From Acidaminococcus massiliensis (GTDB taxonomy: Bacteria; Bacillota; Negativicutes; Acidaminococcales; Acidaminococcaceae), in the NCBI RefSeq assembly GCF_900095825.1, contig NZ_LT608315.1:2295875-2359874 (forward strand): a DNA stretch of 64,000 nucleotides, written 5' to 3'. This document shows, piece by piece, positions 44,469 through 53,748 of the stretch. Below the pieces are notes generated by a model. That model was not told the DNA's origin, did not search any database, and saw only the letters and a program-made list of their open reading frames with translations. The position numbers and the translations under genes are program-made. Position 1 is the stretch's first letter, and each line of letters opens with the position of its first letter.

Positions 44469-45755
44469 TTAAAAATCAAAATCTATTTCCGTCCACAAAG
44501 TCCGTCCGTTCTTATGATTTTTTTCCCCTTTCAAGTCATAATACTCCAGTATCCCATAAATGTTCTTTTCTATCGCAAGGATGCCTCCCAGCATATAGCC
44601 CCGAAAGCCATGCAGAGGATCAATCCGGTATTGGCCGTTCATGGTATGAGACAGGACAGTCGGTGCAGGCTGGTCATACCACGCGCCGTATAGATTCCAG
44701 GTACCCTGCTGCTGCTCCGCAAAATTTCCATAAATCAGATTCAATACATATCCATTTTGATTGGCCCCCCGATGTTCCACATATTGATTTTTCCCATGGA
44801 GAAAAATACCTTGCGCCTGCCATTTTCCTTGCTGATAGCCCACGCCGGCTGTCAATACCTGAGTGTTGCCCTGGAGTCCTCCTTCAATCCGTACGTTGTT
44901 GATATGGGAATAACCTGCTGAAAAACGGATATCATTCCATTTCTGGGAAGCTTCTACACTGAAAAATGTATCAGCAATGGCCGGTTGAGGATTCCAGCCA
45001 AAACTACTGAGATTGGCCACTTTCCCCCCCGAAAGCTGCAATGTAGACTCTTCCCCGTTCCAGCGCAGTTGGATGCCATCAACATTATCATCGTAAAAGT
45101 TTCCTTTTGCAATGACTTGCTCATACCTTCCTGCCGTCAGTTCAGCTGCTCCCAATCTGCCATCCAGATGCAACCGCTGGGCATCCACATCACTGTCCCC
45201 CGATTCATTTTTTCCTTTGAAATACTGATTGTTTTCCAGCATCACCTGATAAGTCCAATTAGGCTGTATATTCCCTGTAATGAAAAGACGGCTGCGGAGG
45301 TCATTCAGCGTATTCTCACAATCATCCTTTCGAAAAGCCTTTCCTGACAATTGTCGGTAACTGAACTGGATATTGCCGGTAATCTGTACTTGATCTTCTC
45401 TTTGTTCCATTCTAGCAAGGCGGAGCCCCAGTCCATCCAATTCTTCCCTATATTCCTGCACCAGAGGATGAGCTGCCTGGATTTTTCCCTGTGACATGGC
45501 TCGTGCTATTAGCTGTGCCAGCTCATAGCGGGTCACTGTTTTTCTGCCTTTGAACAAGCCATCTGGATATCCTTTGAGGCATCCCTCTCTCCATAACTGC
45601 TCAACTGCCGGATAGGACCAGTGTCCCTCAGGTACATCCGCAAATGGATTGGCAGCCTGGCAAATTCCCGTCCCACCCAGGATCCCGCTGACAGCTGCTG
45701 TCCCTACCCCAACTAAGGTTTTCCATAATACACTTTTTTCCTTGTTACTCCCCAT
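44469..45755 (-). CDS. SLH-domain outer-membrane porin
   Basis: This 428-residue protein has a signal peptide (residues 1-35, ending GTGICQAAN) and one S-layer-homology domain (about 36-85: NPFADVPEGHWSYPAVEQLW, CLKGYPDGLFKGRKTVTRYE). A coiled coil (95-120) follows, then a beta-barrel of about 300 residues ending EIDFDF with the C-terminal aromatic typical of barrels. This is the Negativicutes porin type in which SLH holds the peptidoglycan. It strongly supports a diderm cell. It precedes the NCS1 permease gene by 35 bases and could supply its substrate. Confidence 0.92.
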   Translation of the reverse strand: MGSNKEKSVLWKTLVGVGTAAVSGILGGTGICQAANPFADVPEGHWSYPAVEQLWREGCLKGYPDGLFKGRKTVTRYELAQLIARAMSQGKIQAAHPLVQEYREELDGLGLRLARMEQREDQVQITGNIQFSYRQLSGKAFRKDDCENTLNDLRSRLFITGNIQPNWTYQVMLENNQYFKGKNESGDSDVDAQRLHLDGRLGAAELTAGRYEQVIAKGNFYDDNVDGIQLRWNGEESTLQLSGGKVANLSSFGWNPQPAIADTFFSVEASQKWNDIRFSAGYSHINNVRIEGGLQGNTQVLTAGVGYQQGKWQAQGIFLHGKNQYVEHRGANQNGYVLNLIYGNFAEQQQGTWNLYGAWYDQPAPTVLSHTMNGQYRIDPLHGFRGYMLGGILAIEKNIYGILEYYDLKGEKNHKNGRTLWTEIDFDF

Positions 45756-45889
45756 CTCATTCTTCTCCCCTCCAATACTTTATTTTTCACCCATTTGTTT
45801 TTATTATAAAAATATCGGCGGAGGTTTTCTTTATGAATTTTACAAAAATCGTCCCTGATTTTCGTGTTTTTGTTGTATTTTAGGGGTAC

Positions 45890-45923
45890 AAAAAAGGTCT
45901 CACCCTCAGAAAGGGCGGGCCCC
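45890..45923 (-). terminator. Probable terminator of pucR
   Basis: GGTCTCACCCT (45896-45906) pairs imperfectly with AGGGCGGGCCC (45911-45922), 9 of 11 positions. A T run follows on the minus strand. The rest of the gap to the porin start is AT-rich and holds a TATAAT-like box near 45800 without a clear -35. Confidence 0.55.
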
Positions 45924-45971
45924 TTAGAATTCCAGCAGATTCGGGAAACCACAGATGATCCACGTTCTGCA

Positions 45972-47108
45972 TCACCTGACTATTTTTTGAAGTTCTACTG
46001 CCAAGGCGATGGTTTCATAGAACCGGATTGTATTGTCCTGGAGATGCAATGCCTGTTTTACCCGGTTGATCCGGTAACGCACCGTATTTTCATGCTGGCG
46101 GATCTCCTCGGCTGTCTTTTTATAATTCCCTGCATTGGAGACAAAAGCTTCAATGGTATGCAGGAATTCCGGCAGGGATTCTGTTGACACTTCCCGACTG
46201 ACAGCCTCCACATACGCCTGATAAAATTCCCGTTCTTCCTGGCTTCCCTGGTTCATGATAAGCAGCTGCAGAGAAGACAACGGATCATAACTTTCCACGG
46301 GAAGCTGCATTGTCTTAGCGATTTCGGAAGCTCTTTCCGCTTCCAGGAGTGCTTCCCGTATTTCTCTCAGACTGTGGATACGGCTGATGCCCCCATGGTA
46401 TCCAGCAAAATATCTCTCCAGAGAGCGGGCAATGGTTTTGGTATGTTTCTGGAGTTTTTCTTTTTCTCTTCCACTCAAAATCATGAAATTATTTTTTCCC
46501 GTGACCAGCAAATCATGTCTATAATCCTGAAAATATCTTGTCAATTCCAACTGGGAAAGCAGTGATACAAAATCTCCTTTCACCGCAAGGACTTGTATTT
46601 GATTCTCAAAAGCCGGATTCAAACTTTGCAGGATTTCCCAACGTTCCTTTTCCGAAACTGCTTCAAACCGGATTTGATACAGTTTCTGCAAGTTGGCACT
46701 GTTTTGCATATCGATGGAAAGAAATCGATTCAGAACGTCCATGATCTGTGCATAAGAATTTTCCTGGACCAGCTGAAGAACTGGAAAGTGATGGGTTTCA
46801 CAATACGCCAGTGCTGTAACATCAAGGACGCTGCTGTTGCCCGTTGAAACAATCAGCAAACCTGCTGAATCATGTTCTACGAGACTGAATAGGAAATCCT
46901 GCAAATTGGAATCTCCTTTCCGGAACTGTTCAAGGCAGGAAAGAAAAAGATCTCCAGGAACCAGTATCTGATCAGCCAGTTCAGGATGGAATGGGCAATC
47001 AAAAACAGAAATCCGGCATACTCTGCGAGAAACTCCTTTTTGTCCGGCGAGGATCCTGCATCCTGAAAAAATAGGATGGCCTAAAAGTTGCTGTAATGGG
47101 ATGCCCAT
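45972..47108 (-). CDS. PucR-family transcriptional regulator
   Basis: This 378-residue protein has an N-terminal PucR domain (about 8-125: LLGHPIFSGCRILAGQKGVSRRVCRISVFD), a GGDEF-like middle (about 170-290) and a C-terminal helix-turn-helix (AEEIRQHENTVRYRINRVKQALHL, about 330-355). PucR proteins control purine or other nitrogen-compound catabolism. It lies upstream of the porin and NCS1 permease on the same strand, its likely targets. Its own promoter overlaps a 16-bp palindrome, suggesting autoregulation. AGGAG stands nine bases before ATG 47108. Confidence 0.88.
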   Translation of the reverse strand: MGIPLQQLLGHPIFSGCRILAGQKGVSRRVCRISVFDCPFHPELADQILVPGDLFLSCLEQFRKGDSNLQDFLFSLVEHDSAGLLIVSTGNSSVLDVTALAYCETHHFPVLQLVQENSYAQIMDVLNRFLSIDMQNSANLQKLYQIRFEAVSEKERWEILQSLNPAFENQIQVLAVKGDFVSLLSQLELTRYFQDYRHDLLVTGKNNFMILSGREKEKLQKHTKTIARSLERYFAGYHGGISRIHSLREIREALLEAERASEIAKTMQLPVESYDPLSSLQLLIMNQGSQEEREFYQAYVEAVSREVSTESLPEFLHTIEAFVSNAGNYKKTAEEIRQHENTVRYRINRVKQALHLQDNTIRFYETIALAVELQKIVR

Positions 47109-47120
47109 ACTTGTACACTC

Positions 47121-47181
47121 CTTTTCTATAATGGAAGCTCTTATTTTTTTCCATTATAGAAAAGTTATTTTCTCCAGTCAA
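47121..47181 (-). promoter_or_regulatory. pucR promoter overlapping a 16-bp inverted repeat
   Basis: Minus strand: TTGACT (47176-47181), 17-base spacer, TATAAT (47153-47158). CTTTTCTATAATGGAA (47121-47136) and its exact inverted copy (47149-47164) flank a 12-base loop. One arm covers the -10 and the other runs into the ribosome site AGGAG. It can act as DNA operator or as mRNA hairpin. Confidence 0.8.
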
Positions 47182-47213
47182 TGCAGCCGTTATGATCCTG
47201 CTGAACCTGTAGC

Positions 47214-48089
47214 CTAGAGTCTCCGTTGGAAGTTCCCTTCAACCTGTACTCTCTCTTCCAACAATAGAAAGGCAGATGGATCCAATTCATGGAGCAATTC
47301 AAGCAGTTCCGCCTGTTCATATTTATTGACCATAGTGAGTAAAATATCCTCTTTTTCTCCTGTGTAAGCACCTCTGCCAATCCATTTCGTCACACCTCGT
47401 CCCGTTTTCTCCATGATCTGCGTATCCACGCCTTGTTTTTTTGTAATAATCAGCACTTTTACATTGATTGTCTGAAAGTGAAAATGGTCCAAGGAAACCA
47501 TGTAAAAAATCATATAAAGAAGGGAATAAAGCAATGTGGAGACCTGAAAAAGGAAAGCATATACTACATATAAAGCGGCATTGAATAAAAGAGAAAATTT
47601 CCCTACTGTACAGCTTGTGCTATGACGGGAAAACCAGACTCCCAGGATTTCAATTCCGCCACCGGATCCGCCTGCGGTCAGCATCAGTCCGATTCCAAAA
47701 CCAGTAATGACACCTCCAATCAGCAAACTTGCCAAGGTATCTTGGAGCAGATCACTTTGCAATACAGGAACCATAGCCGTAAAAAAACTAATACCAGCTG
47801 TTCCCCAGAGACTTTTTAACAGAAAAGATTGTCCAATTTGGAAGCGAGCCAGCAACAAAAGAGGTAAATTCAGCAGAGCATAGATGATTCCATATAACTG
47901 AAAAGGGAGATTTGTCAAGTGAAAGAAGGATTTTCCTTCTTCGCTCAACAGCTGTGCCAGGCCAACCAGACCTCCGCTGTATAAACGCATCGGTATGATA
48001 AACCAATTCAAACCACAGGCATAGACTGCACATCCAAGAAAAATCACCAGCCATTGAAAACTGGGCCGACGAGTCAGGATCTGAAACAT
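47214..48089 (-). CDS. YitT-family membrane protein (DUF161 + DUF2179)
   Basis: This 291-residue protein has five to six N-terminal helices (LVIFLGCAVYACGLNWFIIPM; GGVITGFGIGLMLTAGGSGGG) and a C-terminal soluble DUF2179 domain from about 215 (INVKVLIITKKQGVDTQIMEK). The function is unknown; some YitT proteins are suspected transporters. It begins 12 bases after the pepV gene, so the two are co-transcribed. The N-terminal GLNWFIIPMRLYSGGLVGLAQLL is a strong family match. Confidence 0.88.
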   Translation of the reverse strand: MFQILTRRPSFQWLVIFLGCAVYACGLNWFIIPMRLYSGGLVGLAQLLSEEGKSFFHLTNLPFQLYGIIYALLNLPLLLLARFQIGQSFLLKSLWGTAGISFFTAMVPVLQSDLLQDTLASLLIGGVITGFGIGLMLTAGGSGGGIEILGVWFSRHSTSCTVGKFSLLFNAALYVVYAFLFQVSTLLYSLLYMIFYMVSLDHFHFQTINVKVLIITKKQGVDTQIMEKTGRGVTKWIGRGAYTGEKEDILLTMVNKYEQAELLELLHELDPSAFLLLEERVQVEGNFQRRL

Positions 48090-48101
48090 GGTTGATTCTC
48101 C

Positions 48102-49505
48102 TCATTCTTCCAGTAATTTTTCCAACGCATCGATATAAATCTGTGTCATCTTCTCCAAACTTTCTATCTCCAGGAATTCATCATCTTCATGGGCCAATTC
48201 TTTTTCTCCAGGAAAGAGTGGTCCAAACGAAACCGTGTGGGGCAAGTATCTGGCGTAGGTTGCCCCTCCGATTGCAAACGCATCATGTTGGAAATCGCCG
48301 GTGACTTCCTGATAGGCCTCCATGAGCTTTTGGACCAAAGGATCTTTTTTGTCAATGTACAAAGGATCCATGGCCAATCTTTCCTTTACCTGGAACCCCG
48401 ATGCAGAAAATTGTCCCATCATTGCATCAACGATCCACTGATGGTTCTTAGAACAAGGATACCGCACATTGGCTTCTATCAAAAATGCATTTTCTCTCTG
48501 TTCTGCTTTTCCGATATTCAGCGTAAGCCGGCCTGATTCAGCATCTTCACAAGCACAGTTCATTTTTTCACCAAAAACGGTCCTGCCTATGAGTTTCTCA
48601 TATTTTTCCAAAAATGCCTGGCAGCTGAAAGTTAGCCCACTGTCCAAAAGAGCTTCGACCAAAATGCTGATTGCGTTCTTGCCCAATTCCGGAGACATGG
48701 CATGGGCAGCTTTGCCTCGGGTCTGTAGGATTAAATGAGAAGAATCTTCATCTTCCTTGATTTGCAGTTGGGGATTGGACTGCAGCCTGGCAATGATATC
48801 TTTCTCAGACGGTAATACTTTCAAAATACATTCTGCCCGATCCGGGACTATATTCCGGCCTGCCCCCCCCTGGAACTGAAGGACTGGGATCACTTCAGGC
48901 CCTTTTTCCGATACAGCCGGATATAACAAATCAAAATCAATCAGGCCTTTTTCACAATTCACCAGTGGAAAATAACCATCTGGCACAAATGACTCATCGG
49001 GCAGCCGTTCTGCCTTTTTCTTGTAATAAGCAATGCACTGCATCCCCTCTTCTTCATCGCACCCGGCAATCAGGCGTATGCTGCAACCTTCTGGGATCCG
49101 TTTTTCCTGCATCAAATACCGCATAGCATAAAGACAGCTGACTAATGGGCCTTTGTCGTCGGAGACTCCCCTCCCATAAATCTTATTTTGCCGGATCACC
49201 GGTTGAAAAGGAGGTGTCGACCAGCCTGGACTGGCTTTAACTACATCCAAATGACCTAAGATTCCAATCATCCTGTGTCCCTGTCCGGCTGTGACCTCTC
49301 CCGCATACCCATCATAATTTCGGGTTGCAAATCCCATTTGACCTGCAAGCTTTAAAAAAGTTCCCAAACCAATGGCTATGTTTTTCCCAAAAGGCTTGCC
49401 GACTCCCGCTGAAGCGGGATCCCATACCGTTGGAATCTGAACCAGATGGCTCACCAGTTCAATCATTTCTGGAAGTTTTTCTCGAAGATATTGTTTCTGT
49501 TCCAT
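48102..49505 (-). CDS. pepV: M20-family dipeptidase, PepV type
   Basis: This 467-residue dinuclear zinc peptidase shows ILGHLDVVKASPGW (metal His/Asp), YGRGVSDDKGPLVSCLYA (bridging Asp) and AGCDEEEGMQC (catalytic Glu plus ligand). The lid domain (about 190-360) includes RGKAAHAMSPELGKNA. PepV enzymes cleave dipeptides, some with an N-terminal beta-Ala or D-residue. ATG 49505 stands seven bases from AGGAGG; ATG 49511 touches it. It is transcribed with yitT and divergent from the M29-type gene. Confidence 0.9.
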   Translation of the reverse strand: MEQKQYLREKLPEMIELVSHLVQIPTVWDPASAGVGKPFGKNIAIGLGTFLKLAGQMGFATRNYDGYAGEVTAGQGHRMIGILGHLDVVKASPGWSTPPFQPVIRQNKIYGRGVSDDKGPLVSCLYAMRYLMQEKRIPEGCSIRLIAGCDEEEGMQCIAYYKKKAERLPDESFVPDGYFPLVNCEKGLIDFDLLYPAVSEKGPEVIPVLQFQGGAGRNIVPDRAECILKVLPSEKDIIARLQSNPQLQIKEDEDSSHLILQTRGKAAHAMSPELGKNAISILVEALLDSGLTFSCQAFLEKYEKLIGRTVFGEKMNCACEDAESGRLTLNIGKAEQRENAFLIEANVRYPCSKNHQWIVDAMMGQFSASGFQVKERLAMDPLYIDKKDPLVQKLMEAYQEVTGDFQHDAFAIGGATYARYLPHTVSFGPLFPGEKELAHEDDEFLEIESLEKMTQIYIDALEKLLEE

Positions 49506-49557
49506 ATTCATCCCTCCTTATCAGTTTACATTATAATTTCTGTACTTTAACAAGAAA

Positions 49558-49586
49558 TTGTATTGCTTTTAAAAAATACAGATAAA
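49558..49586 (+). promoter_or_regulatory. Possible promoter of the M29-type gene
   Basis: TTGTAT (49558-49563), 17-base spacer, GATAAA (49581-49586). On the other strand TATAAT near 49531 may be the -10 of pepV. The gap is strongly AT-rich. Confidence 0.5.
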
Positions 49587-49670
49587 ATTTGGAACCATTT
49601 TAAAGATAAAAATGACAGTCCTGGGTAAAATGAAAACAGAATCAACTTATTACAGAAAGAAGGTTGAAAA

Positions 49671-50708
49671 ATGGTTCATTTCGAATTGCAGAATGCTGCT
49701 GACAAGCTGATCCAGGAAATTTTCCAAGTCCGTAAAGACGAAACTGTCATTATTACGGCTGATACCGGTTCTGATATGGAGCTGGTCAATGGTGTTGCTT
49801 CAAGTGCTTACAGTGCCGGGGCAAAGCCTATGGTCATTACCCTGGCTATGCCCAGAGGCGTAGGAAAAGCAGCAGACCCAGACCTGCCGGTTGCCGAACT
49901 GACCGGTGCCCTGGCTGCCTGCGATGTCTGGATTGAATTCAATCATCAGTGGCTCCTTTATTCCACTCCTTTTGAGGAAGCTCTGAAAAGAAATCCTAAG
50001 CTACGTTACATGTGTCTAGTAGATTTTGACTGTAATCTTTTGATCCGGTTGGTAGGGAAAGTCAAAACAAAGCAACTAAAAAAATTCATGACTCGGGTAG
50101 CCGAACTCCATCAAACTGCCAAAGCCCTGCATGTGACCACACCAGCGGGTACAGATGTAACATTCCGTCTGGATCCCACGCACGTGATTTCCAACGACTG
50201 TGGAGATGCCTCAAAACCCGGAATGCATTTCCTGACAGGGCAGTTGAATGTGATTCCTGATTTTTCTTCCACCAATGGAACCATTGTTTTTGATGGAACC
50301 ATTACCCCGCCTTTTGGAAAGATTCCTGATGCACCGGTAATCCTTACTGTTAAAAAAGGAAAAATCATCAAAATCGAAGGAGGCCGTGCTGCCCGAGAAT
50401 ATGAACAATGGCTCGACTCTTTTCAGGATGAGAATATGCTGCGAATGGCTCATATCGCCTACGGATTCAATCCTGGTGCCAAGCTCACTGGAAATATCTG
50501 TGAAGATGAACGAGTATGGGGCTGTACCGAATGGGGCATTGGTTATGTTAGTCCCACCGAAGCTCCTCCTGATGGACAGAATGCAAAATCTCATACAGAT
50601 GGAATCTGCCTGAATTCCAGTGTCTGGATTGATGGACGTCAGATTCTGGATAAAGGAAAAATCTGTGATCCAGAACTTCTGCAATTATCTCCTGTGGATA
50701 AAAAATAA
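49671..50708 (+). CDS. M29 aminopeptidase / NicX-like metalloenzyme
   Basis: This 345-residue soluble protein belongs to the COG2309 fold shared by aminopeptidase T and the dihydroxypyridine dioxygenase NicX. N-terminal half: VRKDETVIITADTGSDMELVNGVASSA. C-terminal half: IAYGFNPGAKLTGNICEDERVWGCTEWGIGYV with Glu and His residues that could bind a metal. It is shorter than true M29 peptidases (about 400), so a hydrolase or ring-opening role is as likely as peptidase. AGAAAGAAGG precedes the ATG. It is divergent from pepV and within reach of the PucR/permease set. Confidence 0.72.
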   Translation: MVHFELQNAADKLIQEIFQVRKDETVIITADTGSDMELVNGVASSAYSAGAKPMVITLAMPRGVGKAADPDLPVAELTGALAACDVWIEFNHQWLLYSTPFEEALKRNPKLRYMCLVDFDCNLLIRLVGKVKTKQLKKFMTRVAELHQTAKALHVTTPAGTDVTFRLDPTHVISNDCGDASKPGMHFLTGQLNVIPDFSSTNGTIVFDGTITPPFGKIPDAPVILTVKKGKIIKIEGGRAAREYEQWLDSFQDENMLRMAHIAYGFNPGAKLTGNICEDERVWGCTEWGIGYVSPTEAPPDGQNAKSHTDGICLNSSVWIDGRQILDKGKICDPELLQLSPVDKK

Positions 50709-50755
50709 ACTAGGGGCTGCTGCATTTTCCGTGCAACAGCCCCCTAGTTTATTTT
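50707..50755. terminator. Bidirectional terminator after the M29-type gene
   Basis: AAACTAGGGGCTGCTGCA (50707-50724) pairs with its near-complement at 50732-50750. T runs are found on both strands. The stem overlaps the stop codon. Confidence 0.88.
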
Positions 50756-50763
50756 TCATACCC

Positions 50764-52179
50764 TTACAACCCCGTCCAGCCGGCCAGCTGCAGGATGGCC
50801 AGAGCGATGGAAGCCAGGATGCTCTGGAGCAGCAGGAACGGTGCGAACCATTTGGCATATCGGTTGTAAGCGACTCATGCGATCCCCAGGGATCCCATGA
50901 TGGTCCCAGCCGTAGGCACGATGCAGTTGGAGAGACCGTCCCCGAACTGGAATGCCTGGACGGCCACCTGCCGGGTGATCCCCGTGAGATCTGCCAGAGG
51001 CACCATCAGGGGCATCACCGCCGAAGCCTGCCCGGATCCGGAAGGGATGAACAGATTGATGAACAGGTTGGCCCAGAACATCAGGATGGCGCCGATCACC
51101 GGTCCGAAGCTCCCGATGGGAATGGAAAGGTAATAGACGATGGTATTCAGGATATGCCCGTCTTTCAGGATGACGGAGATCCCATTGGCGAAGGCAATGA
51201 TGAAGCCCGCATTGAGCATGGGCTTGCACCCTTCCAGGAAGGCTTTGGTAGTGCCGTTCACTCCCAGCCCCAGGACTCCGCCCTGGATGAGCACGGCCAA
51301 GAACATGATGGCGGCGATCTGCTGGTTTCCCCATTTGGCGAACACGGCTCCGGTCATGATGGCAATGATGGCCAGGACCATCACACCCAGACAAGTCTTT
51401 TGAGTCAGGTTCAGCTTGCCGGCCGATTCGAAGGTCTCCCCTTCCTGGGCGCCCATGTATTCACTGACGGCCATCCCTTCCTGGTAGCACAGGCTCTTGG
51501 TGGGATCTTGCTGGATGCTCTTGATGTATTTCATCACCAGGACATAGTTGAGGACGAAATTGACCCCGTGGAACACGAACCGCACCGGCATTCCGGAAAA
51601 CACCGGCAGTTCGGCAATGGGATGGGCCACCCCCAGGGTGGACGGATTGGCCCAGCCCACGTTGAACCCAGAATAGGCCCCCAGATAGATCATCATGAAG
51701 CCGGCAGCCGCATCCAGCCCCATGGTCTTGGACAGGATCATGCCAATGGGGATCAAGGCAACCGTGGGGTTGGCAAAGACTCCCGTAGCGCCCCCGATGG
51801 ACATGAAGGCCATGATGACAAAAACGATCTTACTGAGATTCCTGGCTCCCCCTTTGGCAGAAAGGGAACGGAAAGCCACTTCTACAGCCCCGCTCTTCTG
51901 CATCATATGGACGGCGGACCCCGTGAAGAGGACCATGGCAAACAGCACGGAAGCTCTCTGGAAGCCGGTGACCACTGCATTCAGCACGGCGAAAGGTCCT
52001 TGCGGCGACTGGGCTACCGCATGGTAGGTCCCGGCCACCACCCGGGTCATCTTCCCCACTTTCACCGTATCATATTCCCCGGCCGGCAAAATAACCGTCA
52101 AAAGGGCTGCCACACAGATCAGGAAGAACAGCAGGGCAATGGTTTCCGGAAAAGCAAATTGTTTTTCTTTTTTCCCCAT
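50764..52179 (-). pseudogene. YfcC-family carrier with in-frame TGA near its C-terminus
   Basis: From ATG 52179 (AAGGAG eight bases upstream) the frame codes for 12 or so helices of a YfcC/basic amino-acid antiporter-like permease (GGATGVFANPTVALIPIG; LFINLFIPSGSGQASAVMPLM; IVPTAGTIMGSLGIA). A TGA at 50875-50877 stops it. In the same frame VAYNRYAKWFAPFLLLQSIL and a last helix follow to a TAA at 50764, which is what intact relatives have. The stop would remove 36 residues. It is a one-base lesion (GGA to TGA), an error, or tolerated shortening. It begins 12 bases after the M20 gene. Confidence 0.83.
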
Positions 52180-52191
52180 CATCATCTCTCC

Positions 52192-53376
52192 TTATGGTTT
52201 TGCCAGATAATCCCGGGTGAACTGGGTCAGGACCTTCACCCCGGTGGGCAGGGCTTTTTCATCAAAGATATTCTTGGGATTGTGGAGCCCCAGCCGGCTG
52301 TTGGGTTCCTCCGGGTTGCCGGTCCCCAGCCGGAATTGACATCCCGGGCACAGTTTCGGGAACATCCAGGAAAAGTCATCGGACCCGGTAGAAGGATACG
52401 GAATCTGGCGGATATTCTCTTTTCCGATGGTTTCCGCTGCCGCCTTGGCTATGGCGTCGATTACGGCGGGGTCATTGATGAGAGGCGGCATCCCGTCCGC
52501 CCATTTCACTTCCCCTTTGCCCCTAAAGGCCGCCGCTCCGTGTTCCACGATCCGGTCGATTTCCTCATGCATCAGTTTCCGGCTGCCAGGCTCCAGGCTA
52601 CGGAGAGTCCCGATGATTTCCACTTTTTCCGGGACCACATTCCCAGCCTTGCCCCCATGGATGGACCCAAAAGTCAGCACCGCCGGATAGACGGGCCGGT
52701 TCACCCGGGAAACCACCGTCTGCAGTTCTGCCAAGAGATAGCCGGAGATCATGATGGGATCCACGAAGTTTTCCGGATGGGCCCCATGGCCGGCTTTCCC
52801 GTGGACCGTGATATACAGGAAATCTGAGGAAGCATTGGCCGGTCCTTTGATGAGGCCGATGGTCCCGGCATCCCATTCGGGGGAGCAATGGAGTCCGGTG
52901 AGGACATCCGGGGGATATTTCTCATAGAATTTCGTAGCCAGCGTGTCCAGTGCTCCGTACAGGGCTTCTTCCGCCGGCTGGAAAATGAACAATACATTGC
53001 CGTGAAGTTCTTCCCTGACCTCTGAAAGGCATTTAGCCGTATACAGCAAAACGGTCTGATGGATGTCATGGCCGCAGGCATGCATCACACCCTCGCACTG
53101 AGACGCAAAAGGCAGCCCGGTCTGTTCCACGATGGGCAGGGCATCGATGTCTTCCCGCAGTCCCACCGTCTTGCCGGGCTTTCCTCCCCGCAGCAAAGCA
53201 ATGCAGCCCGTCTTCATCCCCACGTCCAATACCTCGATGCCGCACTCTTTCAAAAAGTCCTCGATCCGTCGGGTGGTCTCGAACTCCTGATTGCTCAGTT
53301 CCGGATGGGCATGGATTTCCCGCCGCGTGGCGACCATATCCCCCACATACTTTTCTACCAATGCATTTGTATCCAT
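52192..53376 (-). CDS. M20-family amidohydrolase (aminoacylase type)
   Basis: This 394-residue enzyme has HACGHDIHQTVLLYTAK (metal ligands), FQPAEEALYGALD with the catalytic Glu, and GLHCSPEW and a dimerisation domain in the middle (VHGKAGHGAHPENFVDP). It belongs with N-acyl-amino-acid and peptide amidohydrolases (M20D), which release an amino acid from an acyl or amido group. The adjacent carrier gene, 12 bases downstream, suggests uptake and cleavage of the same compound. The promoter at 53437 is strong. ATG 53376 is supported by GGAGGGGAGCAG. Confidence 0.92.
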   Translation of the reverse strand: MDTNALVEKYVGDMVATRREIHAHPELSNQEFETTRRIEDFLKECGIEVLDVGMKTGCIALLRGGKPGKTVGLREDIDALPIVEQTGLPFASQCEGVMHACGHDIHQTVLLYTAKCLSEVREELHGNVLFIFQPAEEALYGALDTLATKFYEKYPPDVLTGLHCSPEWDAGTIGLIKGPANASSDFLYITVHGKAGHGAHPENFVDPIMISGYLLAELQTVVSRVNRPVYPAVLTFGSIHGGKAGNVVPEKVEIIGTLRSLEPGSRKLMHEEIDRIVEHGAAAFRGKGEVKWADGMPPLINDPAVIDAIAKAAAETIGKENIRQIPYPSTGSDDFSWMFPKLCPGCQFRLGTGNPEEPNSRLGLHNPKNIFDEKALPTGVKVLTQFTRDYLAKP

Positions 53377-53436
53377 CTGCTCCCCTCCAATTTTCTTTTT
53401 CGCCTTTTGTTTACATTTTTATCATTTTTATTTAGA

Positions 53437-53465
53437 ATTATACAATCGATTGAAATGGCTGTCAA
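53437..53465 (-). promoter_or_regulatory. Consensus promoter of the M20-carrier operon
   Basis: Minus strand: TTGACA (53460-53465), 17-base spacer, TATAAT (53437-53442), both boxes perfect. The rest of the 220-base gap is AT-rich, with no other feature before the tRNA terminator. Confidence 0.9.
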
Positions 53466-53563
53466 TTATTTATGCCTGATCATACAAAACATTTACCATT
53501 ATACAAAGGAATGTCTACAAAATAAAGTACTATTGACCATAATTCCGATTCTTATACAAACAC

Positions 53564-53592
53564 AAAAAAAACACACTGCTTTCACAGTGTGT
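53564..53592 (-). terminator. Terminator of the tRNA-Leu cluster
   Basis: ACACACTG (53571-53578) pairs with CAGTGTGT (53585-53592); a run of T follows on the minus strand. Confidence 0.88.
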
Positions 53593-53604
53593 CCGTCTTT
53601 TGAA

Positions 53605-53691
53605 TGGTGCGGGCAAGAGGAATTGAACCTCCACGGGGTTGCCCCCACTAGCTCCTGAAGCTAGCGCGTCTGCCAGTTCCGCCATGCCCGC
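53605..53691 (-). tRNA. tRNA-Leu (anticodon CAG), copy 1
   Basis: This 87-base tRNA includes the encoded CCA. The acceptor GCGGGCA pairs with TGCCCGC. The anticodon stem-loop is CTAGC-TTCAGGA-GCTAG, so the anticodon is CAG, and it has the long variable arm of a class II tRNA. It is identical base for base to 53868-53954. Confidence 0.95.
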
Positions 53692-53748
53692 ATATAAAAT
53701 TTTCCTGCCGAAGGCCTCCGCCTTTTTCGCCCCATCCTGTCATAGAGT

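Noticed and set aside
50707-50755. CRISPR-like or tandem repeat array
   Set aside because: Only a single hairpin terminator is present. No regularly spaced repeats of CRISPR type were found anywhere in the window.
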